From positions 520,360 to 584,359 of the forward strand of contig JOGW01000008.1 of assembly GCA_000721375.1 (NCBI GenBank): a DNA stretch of 64,000 nucleotides. Direction: 5' to 3'. This document shows, piece after piece, positions 54,884 through 63,086 of the stretch; positions within the stretch are counted from its first letter, which is position 1; every line of letters starts with the position of its first letter. Position numbers and translations under genes: made by a program. Below the pieces are notes generated by a model that had not been told where the DNA came from, did not search any database, and saw only the letters and a program-made list of their open reading frames with translations. The DNA is from Streptomyces sp. NRRL B-3428. Its GTDB lineage: Bacteria > Actinomycetota > Actinomycetes > Streptomycetales > Streptomycetaceae.

Positions 54884-54899
54884 GCTGGTTCAACTCCCC

Positions 54900-54919
54900 T
54901 GGCTAATGCGCATTAGCCA
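54900..54919 (-). promoter_or_regulatory. LacI operator, perfect 20-bp palindrome
   Basis: TGGCTAATGCGCATTAGCCA, symmetric over all 20 bp, 17 bp upstream of the LacI start and touching its ribosome binding site. AT-rich arms stand out in this GC context. Confidence 0.88.
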
Positions 54920-54944
54920 AGCGGCAGCAAGACCGGCCGTCATC

Positions 54945-55015
54945 GGCTGAAGCGGATTAGCCCGAACCTTGCCGCCGTGGCGAAACCACCGTCAAGAGGG
55001 GTGTGCGGCTAATGC
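54945..55015 (-). promoter_or_regulatory. Secondary LacI half-sites
   Basis: GGCTGAAGCGGATTAGCC (54945-54962) retains a perfect right half-site GATTAGCC with a decayed left half. GGCTAATGC recurs at 55007-55015 beside the end of the MmyB-type gene. Distances of 44 and about 100 bp from the main operator would allow looping. Confidence 0.5.
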
Positions 55016-55019
55016 CTGA

Positions 55020-55907
55020 CTAATAGTGACCAGGCACGATGCCGTCGCCCGAGCGTTCGGAGACACCCTGGTCAAGGGTCTGTGACCCTATGACCGACAG
55101 CAGCTCCAGCTTCGCGTAGCTCTCGCTGCCCGGGATGGCCGTGTAGACGAGCAGGAAGTGGGACTGGCCCGGTTCCAGGAGGGTTTGGCAGGTCAGGTCC
55201 ATCGGACCGACCTCCGGGTGGACGAAGCGTTTGACCTCTCTGGGGCGGATGCCGACCTCGTGCAGGTCCCACGCCTCACGGAACTCCTCGCTCTGCGCGA
55301 GGAGCAGGTCGGCGAGGTGGGCGGCGTGGGAGTCGGGGCCGCGCAGGGTGAGGACGCCGCGCAGGCCCGAGGCGAACATGCGGGTGAGGAAGGCGTGGTC
55401 CTCGGGGGCGTAGCGCTCGCGGGTCGCCGGGTCGGTGAACCAGCGGTAGCCGATGCTGCGCGCCGGGCCGGTGTACTCGGTCAGGTCGCCGGTGAGGGCG
55501 ATACCGAGCGGGGTCTGGCGCAGGGTCTCGCCGAGTTCGGTGACGATCTCGGCGGGGGTGTCCTGCAGCCGGTCGAAGATCCGCAGCATGCCGGGGCTGA
55601 TGTGCTCGCTCGCCGCACCCCGCAGGGGCGGCTGATGGCCCGCTAGGCGGAACAGGTGGTCGCGCTCGTCGAGGGAGAGCCGCAGGCCCTGGGCGATGGA
55701 GGCGATCATCTGCTCGGACGGGTGCGGGCCGCGCTCCCGTTCGAGGCGCGCGTAGTAGTCCGTCGACATGTGGCAGAGCGCGGCCACCTCCTCGCGCCGC
55801 AGCCCACTGGTTCTGCGGCGTCTGCCGCGGGGCAGGCCCACGTCCTCGGGTTGCAGCGACTCCCGGCGACGGCGGAGGAACTCCGCGAGTCCGGTGCGGT
55901 CGATCAC
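55020..55907 (-). CDS. MmyB-type XRE family regulator
   Basis: 295 aa from the GTG at 55907 (AAGGG upstream); a GTG at 55955 adds 16 residues and overlaps AAAAGG, so both are possible. The family opening LAEFLRRRRESLQPEDVGLP with RRRRTSGLRREEVAALCHMSTDYYARLERERG is the SMART-XRE/MmyB HTH (about 5-80). The C-terminal MmyB ligand-binding-like domain follows (GYRWFTDPATRERYAPEDH; DLHEVGIRPREVKRFVHPEVGPM). Such regulators typically sit divergent from one SDR or reductase, as here, and repress it. Confidence 0.9.
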   Translation of the reverse strand: MIDRTGLAEFLRRRRESLQPEDVGLPRGRRRRTSGLRREEVAALCHMSTDYYARLERERGPHPSEQMIASIAQGLRLSLDERDHLFRLAGHQPPLRGAASEHISPGMLRIFDRLQDTPAEIVTELGETLRQTPLGIALTGDLTEYTGPARSIGYRWFTDPATRERYAPEDHAFLTRMFASGLRGVLTLRGPDSHAAHLADLLLAQSEEFREAWDLHEVGIRPREVKRFVHPEVGPMDLTCQTLLEPGQSHFLLVYTAIPGSESYAKLELLSVIGSQTLDQGVSERSGDGIVPGHY

Positions 55908-56108
55908 CTCGCGGCCCTTCTGCTCGTCCGTACGGAATCCGATTCGCTTATGCACCTTTTCTACCGGGTCCGCAGCGTCGTATCCACGCCCTGACGATCC
56001 CCCCTTCACGACCTGCCGGACGCGCCTGCGGGGCGCAGGATGAACCGTGGGCGCCGAAGCCGCGCCGCCGCGTGGAGACCAGAGCCCCAGCCACCAGGAG
56101 TGACCCTC

Positions 56109-57053
56109 ATGCCCCGCACACCCGTCGACATCACCGTCCCCGACCAGACGGGGCGGCGCGCCGTCGTGACCGGAGCCAGTGACGGCATCGGGCTCGGTAT
56201 CGCCGCCCGGCTCGCGGCGGCGGGAGCGGAGGTGCTGCTGCCCGTGCGCAATCCACGCAAGGGCGAGGCGGCGCTCCGTACGATCCGCGCGGCCGTCCCG
56301 GACGCGAACGTGTCGCTGCGCGAGCTCGATCTCTCCTCGCTCGCCTCCGTCGCGGCCCTCGGCGAGACCCTGCGCGGCGAGGGCAGTGAGATCCATCTGC
56401 TCATCAACAACGCCGGCGTCATGACCCCGCCCGACCGGCAGACCACCGCGGACGGCTTCGAGCTGCAGCTCGGCACCAACCACCTCGGCCACTTCGCCTT
56501 GGTGGCGCACCTTTTGCCGCTCCTGAAGGCAGGCCGGGCGCGCGTCACCTCACAGGTCAGCGTCGCCGCGGCGCGGGGGACCGTCAACTGGGACGATCCG
56601 AACTGGCAGCGCTCGTACGACGGCATGAAGGCCTATCGCCAGTCGAAGATCGCCTTCGGACTCTTCGGCCTCGAACTCGACCGGCGCAGCAAGGCGTACG
56701 ACTGGGGCATCACCAGCAATCTCTCGCACCCGGGCGTCGCCCCGACCAGCCTGCTCGCCGCGCGCCCGGAGGTCGGCCGCGGCAAGGACACCGCAGGGGT
56801 GCGCGTGATCCGTGCCCTGTCAGCGCGGGGCATCGTCGTGGGCACGGTGCACAGCGCACAACTCCCCGCCCTGTACGCGGCCACCTCACCCGATGCCGTG
56901 AGCGGCCGACTCTACGGGCCGCGCGGGCTCGGGCACATGGGCGGGGCGCCGGCCCAGCAGAAGCTCTACTCCCCGCTGACCGGCATCGAGGACGCCCGCC
57001 GGAGCTGGCAGCTGTCCGAGGAGCTCACGAAGGTGACATTCCCGGGCAACTGA
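56109..57053 (+). CDS. Short-chain dehydrogenase/reductase
   Basis: 314 aa. [12 protein letters not shown] (residues 21-32) binds NADP, NNAGVM is at 100-105, and the catalytic Tyr176/Lys180 lie in AYRQSK. The preceding serine is in SQVSVAA (148 or 151), giving the longer Ser-Tyr spacing of retinol-dehydrogenase-like SDRs. AGGAG lies 9 bp before the ATG. Divergent from the MmyB-type gene, which probably controls it. Substrate unknown. Confidence 0.9.
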   Translation: MPRTPVDITVPDQTGRRAVVTGASDGIGLGIAARLAAAGAEVLLPVRNPRKGEAALRTIRAAVPDANVSLRELDLSSLASVAALGETLRGEGSEIHLLINNAGVMTPPDRQTTADGFELQLGTNHLGHFALVAHLLPLLKAGRARVTSQVSVAAARGTVNWDDPNWQRSYDGMKAYRQSKIAFGLFGLELDRRSKAYDWGITSNLSHPGVAPTSLLAARPEVGRGKDTAGVRVIRALSARGIVVGTVHSAQLPALYAATSPDAVSGRLYGPRGLGHMGGAPAQQKLYSPLTGIEDARRSWQLSEELTKVTFPGN

Positions 57054-57091
57054 CGTCTACGATAAGGCAGTTGGCACCCAGGCATACCGAA

Positions 57092-57127
57092 GGCCCTCAC
57101 CGCCGCGTGGCCGCGGAGGCAAGGGCC
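57092..57127. terminator. Bidirectional hairpin between SDR and gldA
   Basis: GGCCCT...CCGCG at 57092-57107 pairs with 57112-57127 around a TGGC loop, with three mismatches in a 16-bp stem. It lies in the 90-bp gap between convergent genes and can serve both. Confidence 0.6.
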
Positions 57128-57143
57128 CCTGGGCGTGTGTCGG

Positions 57144-58265
57144 TCAGGCCGCGTGCTTCTTCGCGTACGCGCGGGCGTACGCGTCACCGCCGACCAGGGC
57201 GTCGGCGACCATCTCCTGCGTCACCACGAACGGCATGTTGTGGGTGGTCTCGCCCGCCGCGGTCGAGGCGCGGCCGATCGCCAGGAGTTCCTCGCGGCCC
57301 GCGTCGCCGAGGCCGACCTCGGCGAGCGTGGTGGGCAGACCGACGGCGCGGCTGAAACCGAGGTAGGTGTCCAGCTCCTCGGTGGGGGCGCCTTCGAGGA
57401 TCAGCTGGGCGAGCGTGCCGATGTTGACCTTCTCGCCGTGCATCATGCCGTGCACCTTGTGCGAGACGGTCAGACCGTTGTGGATGCCGTGGGCCGCGGC
57501 CAGACCGCAGCTCTCGAAGCCCAGGCCGGAGAGCAGGGTGTTCGCCTCGGTGATCTTCTCCAGCGCCGGGGTGACCACATGCTGTTCGGCGGCGAGCCGG
57601 GCCTGCGGCCCGTACTCCATCAGCGTCTCCCAGCACAGCTTGGCGAGCGCGAGGGATGCGCCGGTGGCCAGACCGCCGGCCATCGCGGTGCGCTCGGCGG
57701 CCACGCAGACGCGGGCCTCGTACCAGGTGGCCAGCGCGTCGCCCATGCCCGAGACGATGAAGCGGCTGGGCGCGCCCGCGACCAACTGCGTGTCCACGAG
57801 CACCAGGTTGGGGTTGCGCGTGAAGAAGGAGTAGCGCTCGAAGGCGCCTTCCTCGGTGTAGATGACGGCGAGCGCGCTGGTCGGCGCGTCGGTGGAGGCG
57901 ACGGTCGGCGCGGAGACGACGGCTATGTCACCGCGGGCGTGTCCCACGGCCTTGGCGGTGTCGATGGCGGTGCCGCCGCCGATACCGACGATGACATCGG
58001 CGCCCGCGTCCTTCGCCGCCGCGGTGATGCGGTCGATCTCCTTCTGGGTGCACAGACCGCCGAAGGTCTCCTTGGTGAGCTTGACGCCCGCCGCGGACAG
58101 AGAGCTCGTCACCGCCTCGTCGACCAACCCCCATACACCCTTGTCCGCCAGGACGACCGCGTTCTCGCCGAGGCGTGCGACGTGCTCGCCGAGGTTCTGC
58201 ATGGCGCCGGCGCCCTGGACGTACTTCGGCGGGCTGATGAGCATGCGGGTGGCGACAGTGTTCAT
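57144..58265 (-). CDS. gldA: Glycerol dehydrogenase, iron/zinc-containing alcohol dehydrogenase family
   Basis: 373 aa. Oxidises glycerol to dihydroxyacetone with NAD+. NAD loop GIGGGTAIDTAKAV (about 93-106), APTVASTDAPTSALAV (about 118-133, typical of GldA), metal ligands Asp in VSGMGDALATW (D172), His in AAAHGIHNG and His in GMMHGEKV. AGGAGG precedes the ATG. It is divergent from dhaK: product of one is substrate of the other. A small hairpin CCGTC-CGAAA-GACGG lies in its leader (58287-58301). Confidence 0.92.
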   Translation of the reverse strand: MNTVATRMLISPPKYVQGAGAMQNLGEHVARLGENAVVLADKGVWGLVDEAVTSSLSAAGVKLTKETFGGLCTQKEIDRITAAAKDAGADVIVGIGGGTAIDTAKAVGHARGDIAVVSAPTVASTDAPTSALAVIYTEEGAFERYSFFTRNPNLVLVDTQLVAGAPSRFIVSGMGDALATWYEARVCVAAERTAMAGGLATGASLALAKLCWETLMEYGPQARLAAEQHVVTPALEKITEANTLLSGLGFESCGLAAAHGIHNGLTVSHKVHGMMHGEKVNIGTLAQLILEGAPTEELDTYLGFSRAVGLPTTLAEVGLGDAGREELLAIGRASTAAGETTHNMPFVVTQEMVADALVGGDAYARAYAKKHAA

Positions 58266-58680
58266 GGTGCAACCTCCTGTAGCGGGCCGTCCGAAAGACG
58301 GTCTATTCCTGCTTCATCGAAGAAATAAGGGGGGTCGATCGGTAATTTCACAGAGTGTTATCCGTGGCCGGTGACCGGAGTGTGCCACAAGAAATCAGGC
58401 GGACCAAACGGCGCCGAACTGCGGGTTCTCGGCCGCAAGAAGGGGCCTTTCCGTCCCCTCAACAGGGACCAAAGACCCATGGAACCCCCTGCCGCCGCGC
58501 ATAATCTGCACGTAAAGCTCTCACGGGTACGGAATTGATTCGGCGTTTTGCGGCGGCTATTGCCGTCCGTTGAATTCATTGCCCGTTCCCTGTTCCCCGC
58601 TCCCCGCTCCCCGTTCCCCGTTCTCCGTTATTCGTTCTCCGTTATTCGCCATCCGTTATTCGTCAAAGGAGACGTCCGTC
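58266..58680. promoter_or_regulatory. gldA/dhaK divergent control region
   Basis: 415 bp without a gene. Contains the gldA leader hairpin at 58287-58301, about 250 bp holding the two promoters (a TATCCG/ATAATC-like A/T-rich patch at 58500-58505 may be a -10 for dhaK), the dhaK heptad repeats, and the dhaK ribosome site AAAGGAG. No operator could be defined. Confidence 0.55.
58586..58662 (+). repeat. Eleven tandem 7-bp pyrimidine-rich units in the dhaK leader
   Basis: Units of seven ending in G with no indels from 58586 to 58662: TTCCCTG, TTCCCCG, CTCCCCG x2, TTCCCCG, TTCTCCG, TTATTCG, TTCTCCG, TTATTCG, CCATCCG, TTATTCG. The array ends 2 bp before the AAAGGAG ribosome site of dhaK. Confidence 0.92.
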
Positions 58681-59676
58681 GTGAAGAAGCTGATCAACAC
58701 CCCGGAGACCGTGGTCGCCGACGCCCTGCGCGGTATGGCCGCGACGCATCCCGAGGTGGCGGTGGACGCCGAGGCCGGGATCGTGCTGCGGGCAGGCGGC
58801 AAGGTGCCGGGCAAGGTCGGCATCCTGTCCGGCGGCGGCAGCGGTCATGAGCCGCTGCACGCGGGCTTCGTCGGCCACGGCATGCTGGACGCGGCCGTGG
58901 CGGGACCGGTCTTCACTTCGCCCGTTCCGGACCGCATCGGCCAGGCCACCGCCGCCGTCGACTCGGGCGCGGGCGTGCTGCACATCGTCAAGAACTACAC
59001 GGGCGACATCCTCAACTTCGGTATGGCCGCCGAGGACGCGGACGACGACGGCATCAAGGTCGAGACCGTGGTCGTGGACGACGATGTGGCCGTCGCACGC
59101 GGTGAGGGCGCGGGCCGCCGCGGCACCGGCGCCACCCTCTTCGTCGAGAAGCTGGCCGGCGCGCTCGCCGAGACCGGCGCTCCGCTCGGTGAAGTCGCCG
59201 CGCTCGCCCGCAAGGTGAACGAGCACAGCCGCAGCTTCGGCGTCGCGCTTTCCTCCTGTACGACTCCGGCCAACGGCGCCCCGAACTTCGAACTCGGCCC
59301 GGACGAGATCGAGATCGGCGTGGGCATCCACGGCGAGCCCGGCCGCCGTCGCGGCACGCTCACGACCGCCGCCGCGACCGCCGAGATCATGCTCGACGCC
59401 GTGCTCGAAGACCTTCCCGAAGCCGCCGGCGCCCCGGTGATCGTCCTGGTGAACGGGCTCGGCGCCACCCCTCCCGTCGAGCTGTACATCGTCCGCGCCG
59501 AGGTCGAGCGCATCCTCGCCGCCCGCGGTATCGAGGTGGCCCGCTCACTGGTCGGCAACTACGTGACGAGCCTCGACATGGCCGGCTGCACGATCACCCT
59601 GTGCCGCGCCGACGAGCAGATGCTGGCGCTGTGGGACGCGCCCGTGCACACACCTTCGCTGCGCTGGGGCGCCTGA
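58681..59676 (+). CDS. dhaK: Dihydroxyacetone kinase subunit DhaK
   Basis: 331 aa with a GTG start behind AAAGGAG. DhaK binds dihydroxyacetone covalently as a hemiaminal: His217 in GIHGEPG; GGGSGHEPLH (51-60) and Asp109 in NYTGDI complete the site. The full length equals the family's. With DhaL-DhaM downstream it forms the PTS-dependent kinase, in which phosphate comes from HPr rather than ATP directly. The 3' gap to dhaL is an almost pure pyrimidine tract. Confidence 0.95.
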   Translation: MKKLINTPETVVADALRGMAATHPEVAVDAEAGIVLRAGGKVPGKVGILSGGGSGHEPLHAGFVGHGMLDAAVAGPVFTSPVPDRIGQATAAVDSGAGVLHIVKNYTGDILNFGMAAEDADDDGIKVETVVVDDDVAVARGEGAGRRGTGATLFVEKLAGALAETGAPLGEVAALARKVNEHSRSFGVALSSCTTPANGAPNFELGPDEIEIGVGIHGEPGRRRGTLTTAAATAEIMLDAVLEDLPEAAGAPVIVLVNGLGATPPVELYIVRAEVERILAARGIEVARSLVGNYVTSLDMAGCTITLCRADEQMLALWDAPVHTPSLRWGA

Positions 59677-59677
59677 G

Positions 59678-59745
59678 CCCACCCGCTTCCCGCTCCCACC
59701 CCCTCGCTCCCTCTCCCCCTCCCCTCACCTTCTCTCCCTTTCTCC
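59678..59745 (+). other. 68-nt C/T-rich tract between dhaK and dhaL-dhaM
   Basis: Nearly uninterrupted pyrimidines made of CTCCC-like blocks, directly before the AGGAAGA ribosome site. It mirrors the C/T-rich heptad array in front of dhaK, so both dha cistrons have pyrimidine leaders. Confidence 0.8.
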
Positions 59746-59760
59746 AGGAAGACCGGTCTG

Positions 59761-60858
59761 ATGACTGCCACCCCCGAACTCACCCTCGACGCCGCCTACT
59801 TCGGCCGCTGGCTCGTCGCCGCCGCGCAGCTCTTCGAAGAGCACGGCGCCCGGCTGACCGCCCTCGACGCGGCGGCCGGTGACGGCGACCACGGCGCGAA
59901 CATGGTGCGCGGCTTCGGCGCCGTACGCGAGGCCGTGGCACAACAGCCGCCCGCCACTCCCGGTGAGCTCTTCGGTCTGGCGGGCACCACGCTCACCAAC
60001 TCCGTGGGCGGCGCCTCGGGTCCGCTGTTCGGCATGGCGCTGCGCCGCACCGGAAAGCGGCTCGGCGCCGCGGACTCGGTCACGCCGCGGGAGTTCGCCG
60101 CCGCGCTGAGGGCGGGCGCCGAAGCGGTCGGCAAGCTGGGCGGCGCCGTACCCGGTGACTCGACGCTGCTAGACGCGCTGCTTCCGGCCCTGGACGCGCT
60201 CGAAGAGCAGGAGACCCTCGCCGCAGCGAGCACCGCGTCACTCAAGGGCGCCGAGGCGACCGGGGCGATGCAGGCGAAGAAGGGGCGCGCCAGCTACCTG
60301 GGCGAGCGGAGCATCGGCCACCAGGACGCGGGCGCCCACTCCGTGGTGCTGCTCTTCGACGCGCTGGTGCTCGCGGCCGACCCGGCGTGGCAGCCGGAGC
60401 CCGTCGCGGCCGCACAGGAGCCCGTCGCGACAGAAGCCGTGCAGTCCAAGGGCGGCCGGGTCGGTGTGGTGCTCGTCTCGCACAGCCGCGAAGTGGCCGA
60501 ATCCACCGTCGAGTTGGCGAAGGCCATGGTGGGCTCCGGCGACGTCGCCCCCGTGTACGCGGCCGGCGGCACCGACGACGGCCGGATCGGCACCAGCGCC
60601 GAGCGCATCCACGCGGCCGCGCTCAAGGCCGACGAGGGCAAGGGCGTCGCGATCCTCTGCGACATGGGCAGCGCGGTCCTGACCGTCCAGGCCCTGCTCT
60701 CCGGCGCCGACGACCGCACGATGCCGGCGGACACGGCGATCGTGGACGCCCCGTTCGTCGAGGGCGCGGTCGGCGTGGTCGTCACCGCTTCGGTCGGCGG
60801 GGACCTCGCGATGGTGCTCGCGGCGGGCGAGGACGCGCGGAACTACCGCAAGGGCTGA
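59761..60858 (+). CDS. dhaL: DhaL-DhaM fusion: DHA kinase ADP-binding subunit plus PTS phosphotransfer domain
   Basis: 365 aa. Residues 1-205 are DhaL: LDAAAGDGDHG (D36, D41, D43 chelate Mg-ADP), TNSVGGASGPLFG, SIGHQDAGAHS. An Ala/Pro/Glu linker (about 206-230) follows. Residues 232-365 are an EIIA-Man-like DhaM domain with the phosphorylatable His241 in LVSHSREVAES and MGSAVLTVQAL. DhaM takes phosphate from HPr and recharges ADP on DhaL. Normally they are separate proteins; the fusion would tether donor to acceptor. Ends at a strong terminator. Confidence 0.92.
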   Translation: MTATPELTLDAAYFGRWLVAAAQLFEEHGARLTALDAAAGDGDHGANMVRGFGAVREAVAQQPPATPGELFGLAGTTLTNSVGGASGPLFGMALRRTGKRLGAADSVTPREFAAALRAGAEAVGKLGGAVPGDSTLLDALLPALDALEEQETLAAASTASLKGAEATGAMQAKKGRASYLGERSIGHQDAGAHSVVLLFDALVLAADPAWQPEPVAAAQEPVATEAVQSKGGRVGVVLVSHSREVAESTVELAKAMVGSGDVAPVYAAGGTDDGRIGTSAERIHAAALKADEGKGVAILCDMGSAVLTVQALLSGADDRTMPADTAIVDAPFVEGAVGVVVTASVGGDLAMVLAAGEDARNYRKG

Positions 60859-60871
60859 ACACCGCATATCC

Positions 60872-60909
60872 GCGAAGGGGCCGTTCCTCCCGAGGAACGG
60901 CCCCTTCGC
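60872..60909 (+). terminator. Terminator of the dha operon
   Basis: Perfect 18-bp arms (60872-60889 GCGAAGGGGCCGTTCCTC and 60892-60909) with a minimal loop, 13 bp after the stop. Confidence 0.88.
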
Positions 60910-60981
60910 CGTGCAAAACAGTCGATTCCGGCCGATCGGCCGGCCGAAGTCCCACAGCGGACCGACAGCGAGTTGACAGGC

Positions 60982-61000
60982 TTAGGGTTGCCTAACCTAA
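60982..61000 (+). promoter_or_regulatory. Iron box (DmdR/IdeR-type) upstream of the siderophore importer
   Basis: TTAGGGTTGCCTAACCTAA matches 15 of 19 positions of the streptomycete iron box consensus, with perfect TTAGG/CCTAA ends. It overlaps a promoter: TTGACA at 60973-60978 and TAAAGT at 60998-61003. Iron-loaded DmdR would block it. Start of transcription near 61010 makes the mRNA almost leaderless at the GTG 61012. Confidence 0.88.
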
Positions 61001-61011
61001 AGTCTTCCCAC

Positions 61012-62034
61012 GTGCCCGATGAACCACAGAACGTCACGCTCGCCGTCCGGCCGGCGCTGCTGCGTATCCCCGTATTCCTCGCCGGCCTGGGTGCGTTGGC
61101 CCTGTGCACGGCGCTCAGCCTGGCGCTGGGAGCACGGTCGGTGCCGTTGTCGACCGTGGTCGAGGCGCTGTTCGGCGACGGGCACGGGCGGGACGCGATC
61201 GTCGTCACCGGGCTCCGACTGCCGCGTACGGTGGTCGCGTTGGCCGTGGGCGCCGCGCTCGGCGTCGCCGGCGCCGTGGCCCAGGGCATCACCCGCAATC
61301 CACTCGCCTCGCCCACCACCCTCGGGATCAACGCGGGCGCCGGATTCGCCGTGGTCGTCGCCATCTACGCCCTGCATCTCGACCAGCCCGTCCAGTACGT
61401 GTGGTTCGCCTTCGCCGGCGCCGCGGGGGCCGGACTGCTCGCCCAGGCGCTCGCCCGGCGCTCGGGCGAACTCGACCCCGTACGGCTTGCGCTGGGCGGT
61501 GTGGTCCTGCAGATGGTGCTGCTCTCCTGGACCCAGGCCGTGATGCTGTTCAGCGAACGCACCCTGGACGAGGCCCGGTTCTGGCTCGCCGGCTCGCTGT
61601 CCGGACGGACGCTCGACAGTCTCTGGCCGGTGCTGCCGACGCTCGTGATCGGTCTCGTCCTCGCGTTTGCCATCACCCCGGCGCTCAACGCCCTTGCGCT
61701 CGGCGACGATTCGGCCCAGGCGCTGGGTGTGCCGGTGTCCCGTATCCGCGCGGCGGGCGGTCTCGCGGTGATCCTGCTCGCCGGATCCGCGGTGGCCGTC
61801 GCCGGTCCTGTCGCCTTCATCGGCCTCGCCGCCCCTCATCTCGTACGTATCGTCCTCGGCAACGACCACCGGCTGCTCGTGCCCGGGTGTCTGGTCGCGG
61901 GCCCGCTGCTCCTTGTCGCCGCCGATGTCCTCGGCCGGATCGTGGTCCGTCCCTCGGAGCTGGAAGTCGGGATCGTGAGCGCCTTCCTGGGGGCGCCGCT
62001 GCTCGCCGTGCTCGCCCGGAAGGTGGCCCGATGA
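61012..62034 (+). CDS. Ferric-siderophore ABC permease, FecCD family (first subunit)
   Basis: 340 aa with a GTG start just after the iron box. About ten helices. Family motifs: LRLPRTVVALAVGAALGVAGAVAQGITRNPLASPTTLGINAGAG (about 75-118) and GPVAFIGLAAPHLVRIVLGNDHRLLVP, the coupling helix for the ATPase. Overlaps the next permease by 4 bp. Expressed under iron limitation (inferred from the box). The siderophore cannot be named without the binding protein. Confidence 0.93.
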   Translation: MPDEPQNVTLAVRPALLRIPVFLAGLGALALCTALSLALGARSVPLSTVVEALFGDGHGRDAIVVTGLRLPRTVVALAVGAALGVAGAVAQGITRNPLASPTTLGINAGAGFAVVVAIYALHLDQPVQYVWFAFAGAAGAGLLAQALARRSGELDPVRLALGGVVLQMVLLSWTQAVMLFSERTLDEARFWLAGSLSGRTLDSLWPVLPTLVIGLVLAFAITPALNALALGDDSAQALGVPVSRIRAAGGLAVILLAGSAVAVAGPVAFIGLAAPHLVRIVLGNDHRLLVPGCLVAGPLLLVAADVLGRIVVRPSELEVGIVSAFLGAPLLAVLARKVAR

Positions 62035-63086
62035 CCACCCAACTCACCGCACCGAAGGCCCAGTTCGCCGCGCCCGTACGCGTGCGTGCCCGGCGGCGTA
62101 CGCTGCTGCTCTCCCTCATCGCGCTCGCGGTGCTCTTGGTGCTCGTCACGATCTCGGTGACCACCGGCCAGATGCGGCTTCCGGTCACGGTCGCGCTGCG
62201 CGCCCTGGTCGGGCTCGGCGACTCCGCCGATGTGCTGGTCGTGCAGGACTTCCGGGCGCCGCGGATGGTCGCGGCGCTGATCGCGGGTGTGGGACTCGGT
62301 GTGGCCGGGTCGCTGCTTCAGCGGTTGTTCCGCAATCCGCTCGCGTCTCCGGATGTCATGGGCGTGACAGGCGGAGCCTCGCTGGGCGCCGTGGTGCTCC
62401 TCGCCACCGGCGCCTCACAGACCCTGATCCCCGTCGCCGCCCTCGGCGGCGGACTGCTCGCCGCGCTGCTGCTCGGGGTGTTCGGCTGGCGTTCCGGCCT
62501 GACCGTCACCCGGCTCGTGCTGGTCGGCCTCGCGGTGCAGGCCGGCCTCGCGGCCGCCGTGAACCTCATGGTCGTCCGCTTCCCCGCCGAACTCGCCACC
62601 TCCGCACTGCAGTGGACCACCGGTTCGCTGTACGGACGCACCTGGGCCGAGGTCGGCGCCGCGGGCGCGGTCACGGCGATCGCGCTGGGCGCGGCCTTCC
62701 TCCTGCAGCGGCCGCTCGCGGTGCTCGACCTCGGCGACGACTCGGCGGGGGCGCTAGGGCTCATGACCTCGCGCGCCCGGTTCCAACTGCTCCTCACCGC
62801 TGTGGCGTTGGCCTCGCTCGCCGCCGCACTGACCGGCCCGGTGGCCTTCGTGGCGCTCGCGGTGCCCCACGTCGTGCGCTTCCTCGCGGGACCGCCCACG
62901 CCCGGCACCCTCGTCCTGACCGGCCTGTTCGGCGCCGTACTGCTGCTCGGCTCCGATCTCGTCGTCCAGCATCTGCTGCCGGTCGACGGACTGCCCGTCG
63001 GCGTCGTCACGGCGACCCTCGGTGCGCCCTGGCTCCTCGTCCTGATGATCCGCATGAGCAAGCCCGTGAACCGGAGTGCCGCATGA
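62031..63086 (+). CDS. Ferric-siderophore ABC permease, FecCD family (second subunit)
   Basis: 351 aa. Motifs FRAPRMVAALIAGVGLGVAGSLLQRLFRNPLASPDVMGVTGGAS and LTGPVAFVALAVPHVVRFLAG mirror the first subunit, with which it forms a heterodimeric pore. ATGA overlaps at both ends give one tightly coupled operon. Confidence 0.93.
   Translation: MTTQLTAPKAQFAAPVRVRARRRTLLLSLIALAVLLVLVTISVTTGQMRLPVTVALRALVGLGDSADVLVVQDFRAPRMVAALIAGVGLGVAGSLLQRLFRNPLASPDVMGVTGGASLGAVVLLATGASQTLIPVAALGGGLLAALLLGVFGWRSGLTVTRLVLVGLAVQAGLAAAVNLMVVRFPAELATSALQWTTGSLYGRTWAEVGAAGAVTAIALGAAFLLQRPLAVLDLGDDSAGALGLMTSRARFQLLLTAVALASLAAALTGPVAFVALAVPHVVRFLAGPPTPGTLVLTGLFGAVLLLGSDLVVQHLLPVDGLPVGVVTATLGAPWLLVLMIRMSKPVNRSAA

Noticed and set aside
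58586..58662. Possible coding repeats (heptapeptide-like)
   Set aside because: The unit is 7 bp, so it shifts frame every copy; it lies between a promoter region and a clear ribosome site.
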